Assembly: GCF_003672135.1 (NCBI RefSeq)
Contig: NC_039515.1
Location: 62,001-126,000, forward strand
DNA: 64,000 nt
Origin: Ooceraea biroi
Taxonomy: Eukaryota > Arthropoda > Insecta > Hymenoptera > Formicidae
Direction of reading: 5' to 3'
Shown: piece by piece, positions 1-13,300 of the stretch
Layout of the letters: each line of letters opens with the position of its first letter
Position numbering within the stretch: the stretch's first letter is position 1
Program-made: the position numbers and the translations under genes
The notes under the pieces: generated by a model
Seen by the model: the letters and a program-made list of their open reading frames with translations, nothing else
Database searches by the model: none
What the model was told of the DNA's origin: nothing

Positions 1-905
1 ACAATGTCTTTAGAAAAAACAAACGAATGAAAAATATAGCGATAGCCTACATCTCGAGCAATAATCTCTTTATTGATCGGGATTGCTCACAAGTATTGTC
101 ATATCGAAATTCAGCGACACAAACATCGATTAAATGTGTTCTTATTGTCATTTATTGTAACTTACACGTTAGTAATTAATACGAGATTCTACTTAACGAT
201 CTTACGTTATTACATCTCGCTCTCTTCGTAAAGCTAGATAATGTAAGTTTCAGAGTTTTGTTTTGCATATGTTTATGTATGATACTCGCCTGTGTATATA
301 ATGCGCATGTAATTAAATACAAACTGGTCTTTTCGTGCGATAAGCGATTGAAAGAATCACAAAGGATTTCTTGCGCGGTAAATTTTGATGTGGACACACG
401 GGCACTTAGGAGCTGGACACGGATTTAAAACTTGACTCTGACTTGAACATGAGAAACATTAATGCTACATCCGCTAGCCTAGTTGATTATGTATTCCGCT
501 GATTTCTCTTGGCTGTACGCCTTATCTCTTGCACCGTTTTTCCGGTGTAGAATAAACATCTACACGAGTAATCACCATATGCTGTTTTTTTTTTCGATAT
601 TTCGATGCTCTGCTTTTCTTCTTTACCTTGCGCAGAATTATCCTTACCAATCGCGTGAAACGTGCGTACAAACGAATATTGTCTAATAATTTGACTATTT
701 AATTCAATTATGTTAGCATGGAGGACATAATTAAAATGGTCTGAAATATTTGAAAAAACTTCTCGATGCAATCTTTTCTCTCTGACATTTTCTTTCTTTT
801 CTTAGCTTTACTCACATACGATACGCGTCACGCATAAGAGACCAGTTCTAAAGTACTGCACGGTGTCCCTTGTTGAGTGGGTCCTAATCCTTGTAATTAA
901 AGACA
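1..905. other. Downstream flank, nothing recognised
   Basis: AT-rich sequence with only short open frames on either strand (73 to 94 codons) that resemble no family known to me. There are further TTTATT motifs near 69 and 149. Confidence 0.4.
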
Positions 906-911
906 TTTATT
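906..911 (-). promoter_or_regulatory. Candidate polyadenylation signal AATAAA
   Basis: Plus-strand TTTATT reads AATAAA on the Skeletor strand. It is the nearest exact hexamer downstream of the stop. The cleavage site is not visible. Confidence 0.35.
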
Positions 912-1094
912 ATCTGTACCCAAGGCACATTTTATACTTTCATACTGTTTTAGGAAGGTCCACTCTATAGTATATACATATTATAGCATTGTTACACGTA
1001 CAGGGGATAGCTGTTTGTAACTTGCATCTCCCTTAAGTATTACTTGTTGTTCTTCTTCTTTACTTTCTTGTACATAATTCACATTTCGTTAACG

Positions 1095-1133
1095 ACTCTC
1101 TCTCTCTCTCTCTCCCCCCCTCTCCCCCCCTCT

Positions 1134-1165
<32 letters not shown>

Positions 1166-1166
1166 T
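1095..1166. repeat. CT microsatellite with three TCTCCCCCCC decamers
   Basis: (CT)n, then three exact tandem 10-mers of TCTC plus a C-run, then (CT)n again. On the Skeletor strand the 3' UTR would carry a long GA/G-rich tract. Confidence 0.95.
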
Positions 1167-1424
1167 TCGTTGACTATTCTACGTATTATTGTCAAGTCGA
1201 CAGCATTTATAAATGTATTTCTTACGTACTTATTTACCGATTTAAAAAAAGAAAAAATTACATTAAGATCAACTATAACTTTGTGCAAAATTTACATTGT
1301 ACATGTACATCGCGCGCGATGCATCTTCGTTTCCTCGCACATCGATTTTAAGTGTATAATTAATCTCAGCACATCTCCGGATACCGGATATTCAGATATC
1401 CTTTGCCCCTGATAATGAACGTTC

Positions 1425-1535
1425 ATTCATTATTGTCAGAATTTCATTGGTCTTACCCAAGTTTTACATCTCATCATAATTATTGTCAAAATTTCATTGG
1501 TTTACCCGACTCTGATCATCATTATTGTCTTTCTA
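1425..1535. repeat. 50-bp tandem repeat in the putative 3' UTR
   Basis: Two copies of TTATTGTCARAATTTCATTGG followed by TTACCC start at about 1430 and 1480, with a third partial copy near 1520. A perfect 14-bp palindrome AATGAACGTTCATT sits just before, at about 1414-1427. Confidence 0.8.
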
Positions 1536-1592
1536 AGTTAAAAGTTAAAGAATACTGAAATTTCACGTCCCTGTGTACATGTTCATATGTGT

Positions 1593-1672
1593 ATATATAT
1601 TTTTTTTATGTATATATATATGTATATATATATTATGTATATAATATATATATATATATATCATATAATATG
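1593..1672. repeat. TA-rich microsatellite
   Basis: Interrupted TA/TG dinucleotide tract with a T-run. Confidence 0.9.
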
Positions 1673-1909
1673 TGAAATATTGAATCTGTGATAGATCTTA
1701 AAAATATTTTGCTAATCTTTTACTTTACCTTACAAGTAGACCTTACGCGCTAAATACTTTCTTACAACCTTGTATCGTGTTTCGCCGATTTAGCAATCGT
1801 GTGTGTTTATATTGTCATCGTTTCTGCGATCATCTTAAATCGAGCAGTTTTCGTCGCCAACTTCGTCTTCTACTATTTGTTCCGCGTTTAAAGAGGGAAA
1901 TCCGGCAAT

Positions 1910-2059
1910 TCATCTCGAGAATAAAAGAAGTGTGATGATAAACGTTATGAAGATCGTAAATGCAGGTAATATTCGATCGACGCCGTTAACGTTCCTTTGC
2001 GAGCTGTACCCTGCGTCGACGACATGAATCTTCCAGCCCAAATGATTATGCGTGTAACA
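1910..2059 (-). CDS. Skeletor: Skeletor exon 11 (Cys-His motif and C-terminal hydrophobic tail)
   Basis: Residues 651-699 and TGA at 1912-1910. Acceptor CTTCTCATTCAG. It starts [13 protein letters not shown], matching the Cys-x2-His loop of cupredoxins (Cys651, His654 or His656, Leu657 in the axial position). A polar spacer (SSQRNVNG, 669-677) follows, then a hydrophobic end ([17 protein letters not shown]) with only two residues after it. That is the layout of a GPI-anchor signal; a tail-anchored membrane segment is the alternative. Confidence 0.93.
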   Translation of the reverse strand, partial: CYTHNHLGWKIHVVDAGYSSQRNVNGVDRILPAFTIFITFIITLLLFSR

Positions 2060-4272
2060 CTGAATGAGAAGAAATTAAAGTAAGTAAAAGTGCTTAATAT
2101 GGAAAATAATGTAAAATTTTAATCTTGAAGCGTACAATAACATGTACGCTTATAAATAAACGATTAAATTCCAGTTTCTCCATAAATCCATACCTGGTAG
2201 TATACCAAGTCCGGTATGTCCTCTTGTACCGTCCATTCGAGTTTGGCGGGGTCACCCTTATCACATTTCAATTCGAGTGTTTGAAAGAAGCTCTTGAACG
2301 TCTCGTAATTATCCGCGTTATCCACTGTGTTGCGGATCCATTCGCAGTAACGACCGGCTGCGGTCGGATAAGGAAATCCCTTGGAATCATAGTTTACACC
2401 GGCGAATACCGTTTGCTCCATCTGCTCGCTTTCGCTCTTCTGTCCGAAACCACCTTCCGAACTGTCAGTTATGTAGAATGGATGATATCTGACGACAGCG
2501 TAAGAACGTTTCGCGTCAAGTTCTCATAATGACGTGGCAGAGATATTGTAGCGATACCGATGTAATCTCGCATGTATGTGTGTGCTGTGCATCTTGAAGG
2601 ATGTCATCGCGAATAAAAGTAAGTATGACTTACCTAGCAGAATTGGAAGAATCATTTCCACCCTCTACGATGAAGGTATAAGTTTGACCTCTCTCAACGG
2701 TGATCTCCGGGATTAGCAAGTCATTGATATACCACGCAATGCCCCAAGAGGGTGTACCTAAATCGCGATAAGAAAATCCATTTATTGATCAATACTCTTC
2801 AAATACGCGTAGAGTAAGTTTTGTGTTTAAGTCATTTTAATTAGTATTGTTATCCATTTTGCAACATAAATTAGAAAAGAGAACGGAATTCTAAAAGTTA
2901 CATTAATATGTATACAGCCATATATAGTTAATATGCTAAAATATTCAAAACTTAATAGTAAGACAATATATTAGGTACGTATTAGGACAATGTATGCAAC
3001 ACTTTTAGTTACTTTTTGCACGTTCTCGCTTGTTAGGTGCATAATATATGCAATACAATTCAGTCACTAAAATAATATTTGCCCCTGTTTTTTACGATTT
3101 TTTTACCATCTGCCGCATAAATTTCGAATTTCTTTGCAAAAAGAAGTTTTTTCATATCTCAGCCACATCTCAAAAGTTAAAAATTACTAACTTTCTGGCC
3201 AAGTACTAAATACAAAATACGGTTTGCTAAATACGAAAAGCATACATAGCCTTTCATTGCTCATCGTGTTCATTATTGTTTTTCAAAGTTATGTTTATCA
3301 CGAAATCATGACATATGACATATATTTTATAAACTTTGATGCCAAACTTCTTCAAAAATGTAAAAGAAGCAAGAATTTATTTCAAATTTCGATAATAATA
3401 TCACGAGCATCAAGAGCACTGAAACAAGACTAACGTAAGAACTTTTGTATAGACTGAATAAAATACGTCGGCAAATTGATGAGATAAATATTTTTTGTTA
3501 ATCACAATTTAATAAAATTGTATCTGATCTGTCAAAATAATTTCGTGTTATAAAAAGGAATTAGGAAGGTATTACACATATGTAACGACATCGACAAAAA
3601 TGCATCGCAATTAATACCTGTTATTCGCGAGTATCCTCTTTTCGCACCAGTCGGTCCGATTCTTGCAGTGAAAGTATCCGCATCAGTGATAACGGCCGGT
3701 GTCCAGGGCTCGAGCTCGGACTCGTCCGGAATATCGTACAGAGAATTAGTACAGTCGTGGACATTCCTGGGCGACGTAAAATCGATACGAATGTCCTCGG
3801 TGGTCTTATCCAATCTCTCATGAGCATTGGCTTCACCCTGTGAATTCAGAGGGCCGATGGCAGCGATCACGGTCGTTTCCCTTTCCGGTATCATCTTGTC
3901 TTTCACTGGCTCGTTGGTCCTCAGTGGGCGCGTGTATGTAACTATAGACAATTAACATAATTGACAGCTATACAATAATCAATTATTAACTTTATTTCAT
4001 ATCTTAGCTTACTTTGTGTATATATATATATATATATATTTAAAAAAAACTGAATTAATTTGTACACCTAATATAATTGTCATGACACATCATATACCTT
4101 TTTTCTATCATTTTAAAGATCAAAAACGAGTAAAACGATAATGATAATGATTATACGTTAAATTAAATTTAATTAAACGTCAAGTTCTTTTTATTGTAAA
4201 GTAGGTAAATTGCTTGCAATTTTTAAATCATGCGCGCGCGCACACACACACACAACACATACCGACGTACAG

Positions 4273-4312
<40 letters not shown>

Positions 4313-7300
4313 TTTAATTTAACGTATAATCATTATCATTATCGTTTTACTCGTTTTTGATCTTTAAAATGATAGAAAAAAGGTATATGATGTGTCATGA
4401 CAATTATATTAGGTATACAAATTAATTCAGTTTTTTTTTAAGAAATTAAACCTTTATTTAAAAAAAGGCTGAACTTCCGAAAGGCACCCACACCCGATTT
4501 ACGTGTTTTTTGGTGAAAATGTTCGAAATGACTCAAAATAAATATCCTAAAATAGATTTTTCCGAATTTTCATTTGGAAAAATGGATTTCACGTAAATCG
4601 GGTGTGGGTGCTTTGCGGAAGTTTATCCGAAAAAAATAATTAACATGTCAATCTTCGAAATATTTGCCATCATTTTCTAATATTTTTCTTCATCTATCGA
4701 GCAGTTGACAAATCTCTTTTCGAAAAAAAAGAAAATTAATTAATTAATTAATTTGCACACGTAATAGTCAAATGTGCGGTAATTAGTTAGTTATCATTTA
4801 CTCCGTATTCCTAACGTAGTTATTTAATTTCTAACGTATTTTCGACGTACGGAGAAATATACCTGTTGTTATGCCGTTTTTTCGTTCTCCGTGCACGAAT
4901 ACCGCATCGTTTCTTCCACCGACCCTCTTATCGGGGCACACGCCCCTCTTGCCATCACACTGGGCAAAGTCCGACATGTAGTAATCCTCGGCGATGAACT
5001 TGCCGGTTCTATTGTCGTATCCGATCACGACGACATCGCCACCGAGCATTTCAGCCTTGCCCTCTTTACCTGACAGCCCAAATGCTACGTATTGGTCTTC
5101 CCTGATACGTCCCGAGACCCGAATCTGCACATCCTCTCCCATTAGTTGCCACTGCACTTGAACGCGGCCTTGCAGCATTTCTTTGCAGTTGTTCGCCTGC
5201 TTGTTAGGCGGTGTGCTGCTCGTCTGGAAAAAAGAAGCAAAAGTGCGAACTGTAACTTCAACACGGCGGATTATCGCCCGTGCATCGATCGTATTGTACT
5301 TACTGGATTGTACCACCACGGTGGCTGTTCCATTTAAAAATCAAGATTGACATTATTATAGGGAGAAAATTACGTTGTGACAAGGAAACGTAGAGCAATC
5401 GAATTTTAACGGCAAACTCTTGACAATCGTTATATTATCAGAAAAGCACTAAAACTAAATACTAAGAAGATTTATTTAGTCTTAGTCTTATTTCATCAAG
5501 AAAATTATAGTTACGACAGTTTAAAAGATGATTAAAAACGAGACTCTCTTGCCAGTGCGGGTTTATTAAACCTAGAATGTCAGCAAGGTTGGATGGGATT
5601 ACGCGCGTGTAGTTTACCATAGAAAGACGCGAATGTCCCTCTTCACAGTGCATTCAATACATTAAGGCCTTTCATGCATATCAAAGAGCGAAGTCTTGTA
5701 TATTATCATTTCATAGTGAACGTTAATGAGGGTTCGTAAGGCATGAAAGTTTGGGGCATATCAGGTCGGTGGATTGACGAACTCATTTTGGTTTACCGTA
5801 ATTTTCGTCTGGCCGAGAGCCGGTGGAACATCGAGGTCCTTTGGAATTAGAACGTGCCCGAAATTGTGTCTGTATTCGACACACCACACCGCAAGCCAAT
5901 TGATGTCGTATACTGTCAGATTCCCCGGTAGCACAATCTCGATATCCTCTCCTTGATATCCTCTTAATGGTGCCGAACTGTCGAAGGATAAAATTAATAA
6001 TCATCTCGTTAAGTTGAGCAGATAAAATCTAATAAAAATACATAATATATTTTCTTTTGCACAAGTTCTTTCTAAGAATTAAAGATTATTTCCCAATAAC
6101 AGAGAGTTTATATTTATAGAAGGTAATAAAACAACTTACACACTTTCTCAAAGTAAGATTTATAAACATAGAAAAGATAATTATACATTCAAAATAATTA
6201 TACATATAAGCCTTCCCAGCAAACACAAAATATAACTATTATATAACACAGAAGTAACACGTAATATAACAACTGTTATATGTTATTAATGTTGAGGTTG
6301 CATAATTTACTTTGTAACTGCAATATAACTGCGTTATAAAACTGTTATACATTGGTTATAATAATATAACAGTAATATAACTGAAATATGCGATATTATA
6401 TAACTGTAATATTTGCATATTATGTCTATGTTATATATCAATTTTAACATTCAGATGAAGAGTTGTCCGGTAAATGGCTTCGTTTCTCGCATGCAAAATA
6501 TAATACAAAATATATATAGGAACGGTGATCACGGCAGGGCACAACTTGTATCGTAAGTCCATTTCTACGATGAAGTGGTACATTTTTGAACGAATAATAA
6601 ATAAGAGGAAAGTACGAACTTGTACATAACGTTTAGGAAAATAAATTAAACATGCACCCGTAGTTGTAGAGAGAGGAAGAAAGAATAAATAATATATATT
6701 CCATCTATATAACATTTAAATAACATTTTAGTAACACGTTATATTATTGTTATATTACTGCAATTTCGTTTGAGTGGGAAATTACAACTAACATATACGT
6801 TATATGTAACGAACATGTTATATTGCGTGTTACATTCTGTTATATTATGGCAATATCATTGTTATATGACTGTGTTTGCTGGGTTATTATATATTAAATA
6901 AATAGAATAAAATGTATACTTGCTGCTTAATTTTAAAGAAAATTATACCATAGCAAATTAACAATTTAAACTGTTGGTCAAATCTTAAATATACATGTAT
7001 TAAGTAGTGATCAATAATAACAATTTTCATGTCAAGTAATTTATGGATCGTTTTACTGGTTGTGTTTCTCAACTGACCTGCCTACTTCATTGGGAACCTT
7101 GATACCAAAATGGCTGGGTTCTGTACCATTGCCTACCCAAAAGTAAGCATCTGGACCGCCACCATCGTAATGCAAATTCGGTATGTAAATGGTTTTGCTG
7201 TCTAGAATACTGATATTACCACTGCGAAGACCGTGCGCCAATCTCGAAAATTCGGGAAGTACTTGTAATTTCGGTACTTTCAGATCAGACGGTATGAAAA

Positions 7301-10300
7301 CGTCACCAAAATCCACCTGTAACATATAAAATAATATATGTAATATATTTTATATTTTTGTTTTATGCAAAACTCATTGGCTCTTTATAATCTCAATTAT
7401 TTCTACAATTATATAATTTATATTATTAATTATAAATCTCTACACTCTCCTCTCTAAATATTTTATCAATACTATATTTTAATTGTATAAAAATGCTTTT
7501 TTTATTGTTATCCAACATTACTGTGTGTGAATGATAACTCTTGTGTGTGTATGTGTATATGTGTAACATGAAATATTTAAGATTAAAGAATACAACATAT
7601 ATGATCGATAATTGTATAATATATTTTATAATTTTATTATATCGATCATATGTTGTATTCTTGATCTTCGTGGAATTGGAGCAACTTCACCAAAATCGTC
7701 ACAGCGCTAATTTATTCTTTTAGAGACATGCATTTACATCCTTTACGTGCATTTACATGCGGTGTCATTCAAGGAGCCGATCTATCATTCCCTACCCACC
7801 GTTCGAATTGACTGACCGAGAGAGGAAAGAGATGAGGGGTTTCGGCTCTTTTATATTCCAAGTTCCGTCAAACGTTTCAACGCGTGAGAAGGAAGTCGAG
7901 AGGAGAGAGGGAAAGAGACAGAAAGTGAAGAAGCAAGTTATCGGTCGAAGGTTCATAAAATTCGAGAAATGGATTCCACCCTCCGTATAGCGAACGGGCT
8001 CCTCTTTCTCCAGGGAGCATTTTATGGGAGAAAATTCAACGTTCGCGACGATTTCTCAACTCATTCCGAAACCCTGAACAAATCTATTCGTGAATGGCAA
8101 AATAGCGGATTTATATTATGCTAGCCTTCATCGGGTGGATTTTCCTCGTTGTGTGTGTGTGTGTGCGTGTGCGTGCGTGCGTGCGTGTGTGTGTGTGTGA
8201 GAGAGGAAAACAATATAATCGAGTTTCGAGCTAAAACAAAATCCTCTTTTAAAAGCTTTCGTAGATGAGTTCACTGTTACCTTAAATCTCTAAAGTTAGA
8301 TATATTTATAAAGTTAGATATATTTTACTCTTAGACCATCTTCTATATATATATAAGCCAAATACCACTCACTGACTCATCAACGTGCAGCCCGAACCAC
8401 TGCATCTATCGACTTGAAATTTTAAGGGTATATTCCTACTATTACGTAGGTGCTCACTAAGGGTGGGTTTTCCGAAATTCCACCCCTAACGGGTGAGAAG
8501 GGGTAAAATGTGTTTTTATTTAATTCTACACATAATATCGCGGGCGAAGCCCGCGTGACGGGGGACGCTAGTATAAGTATATGGACCATTAATGGCTATG
8601 TTCAGGTTGGTTGTCAAAAAGAGCGATATCACTAACCAAGGACTAACAGAATTTGCTATAGTTTATACCGTAAACTAGCAGAAAATCGTACAAACGTATC
8701 AAGTGAAATAAACATGTGTGTATTATTTATTATTATTAAAAACCTTAAACCATGCCGAGTTATTGTTTTATAAAACATATAAATTAATAATTTTAATATA
8801 TATATATAAATTTACATACAGGGTGTCCCGGATTTTAACCGACAAACTGCGGGAGCATATTCTACTAGTGGAAATAAGAAAAAATTCTTATATCGAGTTT
8901 GCTTAGAAATGCTTTATTACAAAGTTATAAACCAATATTGAAAAGAAATATGAGATAAGTAACAACGGATTTTTTCACAAAAATAAAAATTATCTACGCA
9001 ATGATTTAGTGACGCATTTCAAAATGTTGTCCTTGCACATCGATACAAGCTAGACATCGACGTAGTACAGAATTTGTTACAGTACGACATTCCTGAAAAT
9101 TTTGTTGCATCTCAGTAACTGAATTAGTAATTCGTTGCTTTAAATCTATCTGGTACTCTCCTGTTAGGAAATCTACGTTGATACTCTCGTACGGCAACTC
9201 GTGCATTTCCGTCACAGAATCCGTACACGAAATCAATATCAGTGTATTCCTCATTTGAAAACACTTTTGGCATTCTGATAGTAATTGCTAGTTGACACGA
9301 CGATTGAAATCTAACAGCTACTGTTGTGAAAGTAACAATCATACTGAATCGTTTCAACATAGTGAACATGAATACATGTGAATACACATAACATAAACAT
9401 CTTCGACCTTCCAAATTCTACACTATGTTCCGTTGTTACTTATCTCATATTTCTTTTCAATATTGGTTTATAACTTTGTAATAAAGCATTTCTAAGCAAA
9501 CTCGATATAAGAATTTTTTCTTATTTCCACTAGTAGAATATGCTCCCGCAGTTTGTCGGTTAAAACCCGGGACACCCTGTATATTTGCGTGGTATATATA
9601 TTTTTAAATTCACATTATCTTCCTAAATTAATATAAAACAATTATAAAATGCATTTTTAATTAATTAATTATAAATACAAATTAAGAATAAAAGATAACA
9701 AAATATAAAATAACGATAGAATTTTGTAAAGATAGCAAATTGATTTTCACGTGGATTGTAAGTAACTAAAAACCGTTATACTTGGCAACACTTTTCGCTT
9801 CATTTTGCTATAGGATATACAGCCTACTGGCGGTCCATACTTATATGGTCTAAGATTTTACTATATTCATGAACAATACACGTATACATTAATACACGAG
9901 TAAATGTTGATTTATTCATTATATTATTTATGATTATTTAAAAAGAGTAGAAAAACTTTGAGATCTTTAAAGTAATCGTGAAAACTACAACAAAGTAATT
10001 CACATCAACTACTTTCACAAACTTTTTCTTTGTCTCTCGAAATGAGGAAAATTTTCTTTAATTTGAATTTAAACATTAAGAGTTAATCTTTATGTAACAC
10101 GAATTTAAAGAAACTTTTGTCATTAATATTGAATAGATTTGACAACTTTGTGTATTTAAAGGAAAATTCTGTTCAGTTAAGTCATTCTATAGCCAAGTTT
10201 CTTCGTTGCCAGAAAAGACGTTCTTTGAATTTGAGAAATGTCCATGAACACGGTTGGCTTCTTGCAAGTTAATCAATGCGTCACTTTGAGTGACAAAGCA

Positions 10301-13300
10301 ACAATTTCTTAACGTTGCTGCCTGTTAATGGTTCACTATAGAGAAACGATAAACGATCCATAGCAAAATTGAATACTGATAGTAGAAAGTTGAGTAAACT
10401 AAATAATTTGTTGAGCATCAGCTTCGAATTTGCACCTGCACCCGATAACTTATTCTTAAATTGTGCCATTCTTAACTCTAGCTTCTCACATTGAGGTGGC
10501 TGTAACCCTAGGTAAAATTCTCAAGTTTGATATTTGGAGAAAATAGAAGTCTCAGTTGGCAAATAATTCGTTAATCAAGTCTTTGAAATCATAATAAAGC
10601 TACGAGTTTTTCGTGAAGCCTTCTTATGCTGAGGAATATGCACTGGAAGTTAGGAAGTACCTATGTGTTATACAGAATTCTGCGCGTGGTTGTGGTACAC
10701 AAATCAACGGTAGGAGTTTCTTCGGTTTTGCAGAAGTTCCTTTATGTGATATACAGTCGTGCGCTAATTTCATCTCTAACAAGCACAACTGGCTGGAAAA
10801 TTTAACATTTGCATTTACTGTTACTCGCGCCGTAATTTGCATTTCCATTCTCGAGGAATATTTTGCTCGCATCTTTTAAAGTTTAGAAGAACTCTCCAAC
10901 TCTATAATTAATGTCTCCGATTGTCTTTTATAACAAATTATCAAAAATGTGGCGATATATAAATTAAATAAATGACAGCCTACAGCTTCTATTGTTTTCC
11001 CGTTGACAAAACTCAAGTTATGCCATTACAAAAGATACTTTGTGTGTGTGAATACGGGTAATTATAAGAATATAAACATCACCTATTATAATATATCTTT
11101 AATACATTTTATGATAGTAGCATAATTTGCAATTCTGATAAGGTAAATAGGAATTTAATTTTATTTACGTAATTCCAGAATATAGATGACCACACGGAAG
11201 AAATGATCAATCGCTCTAGTTTCGCTCCTGGCTACAGAATTATGTATCATTCAGTCTGTGGTAAACTTTAATTGTGTTTGTAACAGGAAATTTAACATTC
11301 TGCAGAAAAACGTCATAATTAGGAAAATATTTCCATTTCTTATTTTATCAGCTACTGAAAATTTGTTCGTATATTTCTATTTCCGTATAAGTATCGAAAA
11401 TATCTAACTTAAACTGAGAGTAACTAAGAGAGAACTATTAGGGATGTAATTTAGTTTTGAAGGTTTTCTTCTTGAGTTTTCTTTCCCATATCATGTTTGG
11501 TAACCATTGTATGATCAACATTTACTGCTCTGGCAAGTTCTGAAGTGGATTGTGTTGAATTTTCGTCCAATAATGCTTGCAAATCTACATTTTCAAGCTT
11601 TTTTAATTGTCTCGAGCGTTCTTTATCACTTATATCGAAATTACCACTTTTGAATCGTCTAAACCAGTATTCACGTCTTAATTGATGGGGCAACATCACC
11701 ATAAGTTTTCACACAAAGTTTATAAGTTTAAGTTTACTATTTACCTTATAATTCTCAGCCGCAGTTTTCTTTCTGATTAAAAAACAAAAGCAACGAATGT
11801 CGAAAATGCTCTTTTGAAACCTCCATTTTTATGATGGTACAAACATGACTTTTATTGCTAGTAAATGACTAAATGTCATGGATTCATGCTAGAACTTTAA
11901 GAATCAACAACTGTCATTAGAATGTCTTCGAAAATACTGACAAAAAGTCATCTCTTGCAAAACCCTGAAAACTAAATTACACCCCTAATAAGTAAGTTTA
12001 AGTTTAAATTATATAGTTAATACTCTCGCGTGTAGTTGACATCGTACAGTTTCACTTTGTGCTCGCTATATTTTATGTGATGCTATGGTCATCTCTCGGA
12101 CAATCAAATGAAATGGCCATAAAGCTCTGAAATAGTTGGTAACTCGTGGAATTATTGTTATTATTATAATTTTTACACAATTTCCCTCTTCTTTTCACAA
12201 CAAATATATACCTAAAGCGAGTACCTGTGGAAAGTAGAAAAAAAAAGAATCTAAAAGATGCTATTAAGCATTTTTATCAAAACTTGTTTTTCTAAAACTA
12301 TAAGAATGTGCTTAATTAGTCTAAACCTAACTAGTCTAGAATTCCTTTCCTCTCTTTTCTTTACTTTTACATTAATTTTAGGGCTGCCCAAGCAACTTTG
12401 GACTCTATGATCGTCTATCCCGGACTTATAGGAGAGATGGCTAAAGTCTTTGTATTTTTAAAATAATTTTTGTGAAGATTATACTGAATTGACCGGAAAG
12501 TCTGTGCCGATCTTTTTAACAAAGTTTAAATGCAAACCTTTGTATTAATTCTTAATACAAAGTTTCGCGTTACCGGAGGATTCGTGCAGATGTTTTTAAC
12601 AAAATTCAAACGCAAAACTTTGTATTAAGAATTACTATATGAATTTTGCTAAAGCAATTGGCACGAGCTGTCCCAATGTTTTTTCTAAAACCATTGTTTC
12701 ATGACAGAAAACATTAAAATAATACTGTAATAGCTTATTTTTTAAAACTTTTTAATTGAAGAATGAGGTATGTTTTCAGCAATTAAAAAAGTTATAGTTA
12801 TCTATCCCATACTTACTCTATGTACGTTATAAATACGTTTTAACGTTTATTTATAAATAATGTATTGTAATTCAATTTATAAAACGCAATTGAAAATCCC
12901 GTTTTATTCCTTTTCATAATTTTTTCTTAATATATATAATTTGCAAACTAGACATGCACATAATTGTACCGTACGCGAGTCATTAACTGCTAATCTGTTT
13001 ACAGTCAAATCAGTGTGGATTTTATGTTACTTTTGCAGAAGCAATTTGCATGTGAGGGATACTAATTTCTGGATTTCTCACGGATCGTTTTGAGTCGAAG
13101 TCAACGGTCTCACACGATAATTTCATCATTAATAATAATTATTATTGACGTGTTGGGTCGGATTCCCTCGAGTCTCCGAAATTTGCATGCACATTAATCC
13201 CATTTCGTTTAAGGGCTCGTCAATCATGCCGCCCTCGACTAACTGATGGCTCGGTGTACGCTGAGCCCAGAAATGTTCTCTACGAATGAGTCGCGAGATG

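Larger units (their letters stand above)
906..1909 (-). other. Skeletor: Putative Skeletor 3' UTR
   Basis: The sequence after the stop is AT-rich with no convincing frame. The first canonical AATAAA on the minus strand after the stop is at 911-906, about 1 kb away; closer variants such as TATAAA near 1808 could be used instead. It contains a TA-repeat block, a CT/C-run minisatellite and a 50-bp tandem repeat. Confidence 0.4.

Noticed and set aside
4831..5319. Treating the DOMON open frame as a single-exon gene starting at its first Met
   Set aside because: The first part is intron; the acceptor at 5224 and the phase match to neighbouring exons show it is internal exon 7.
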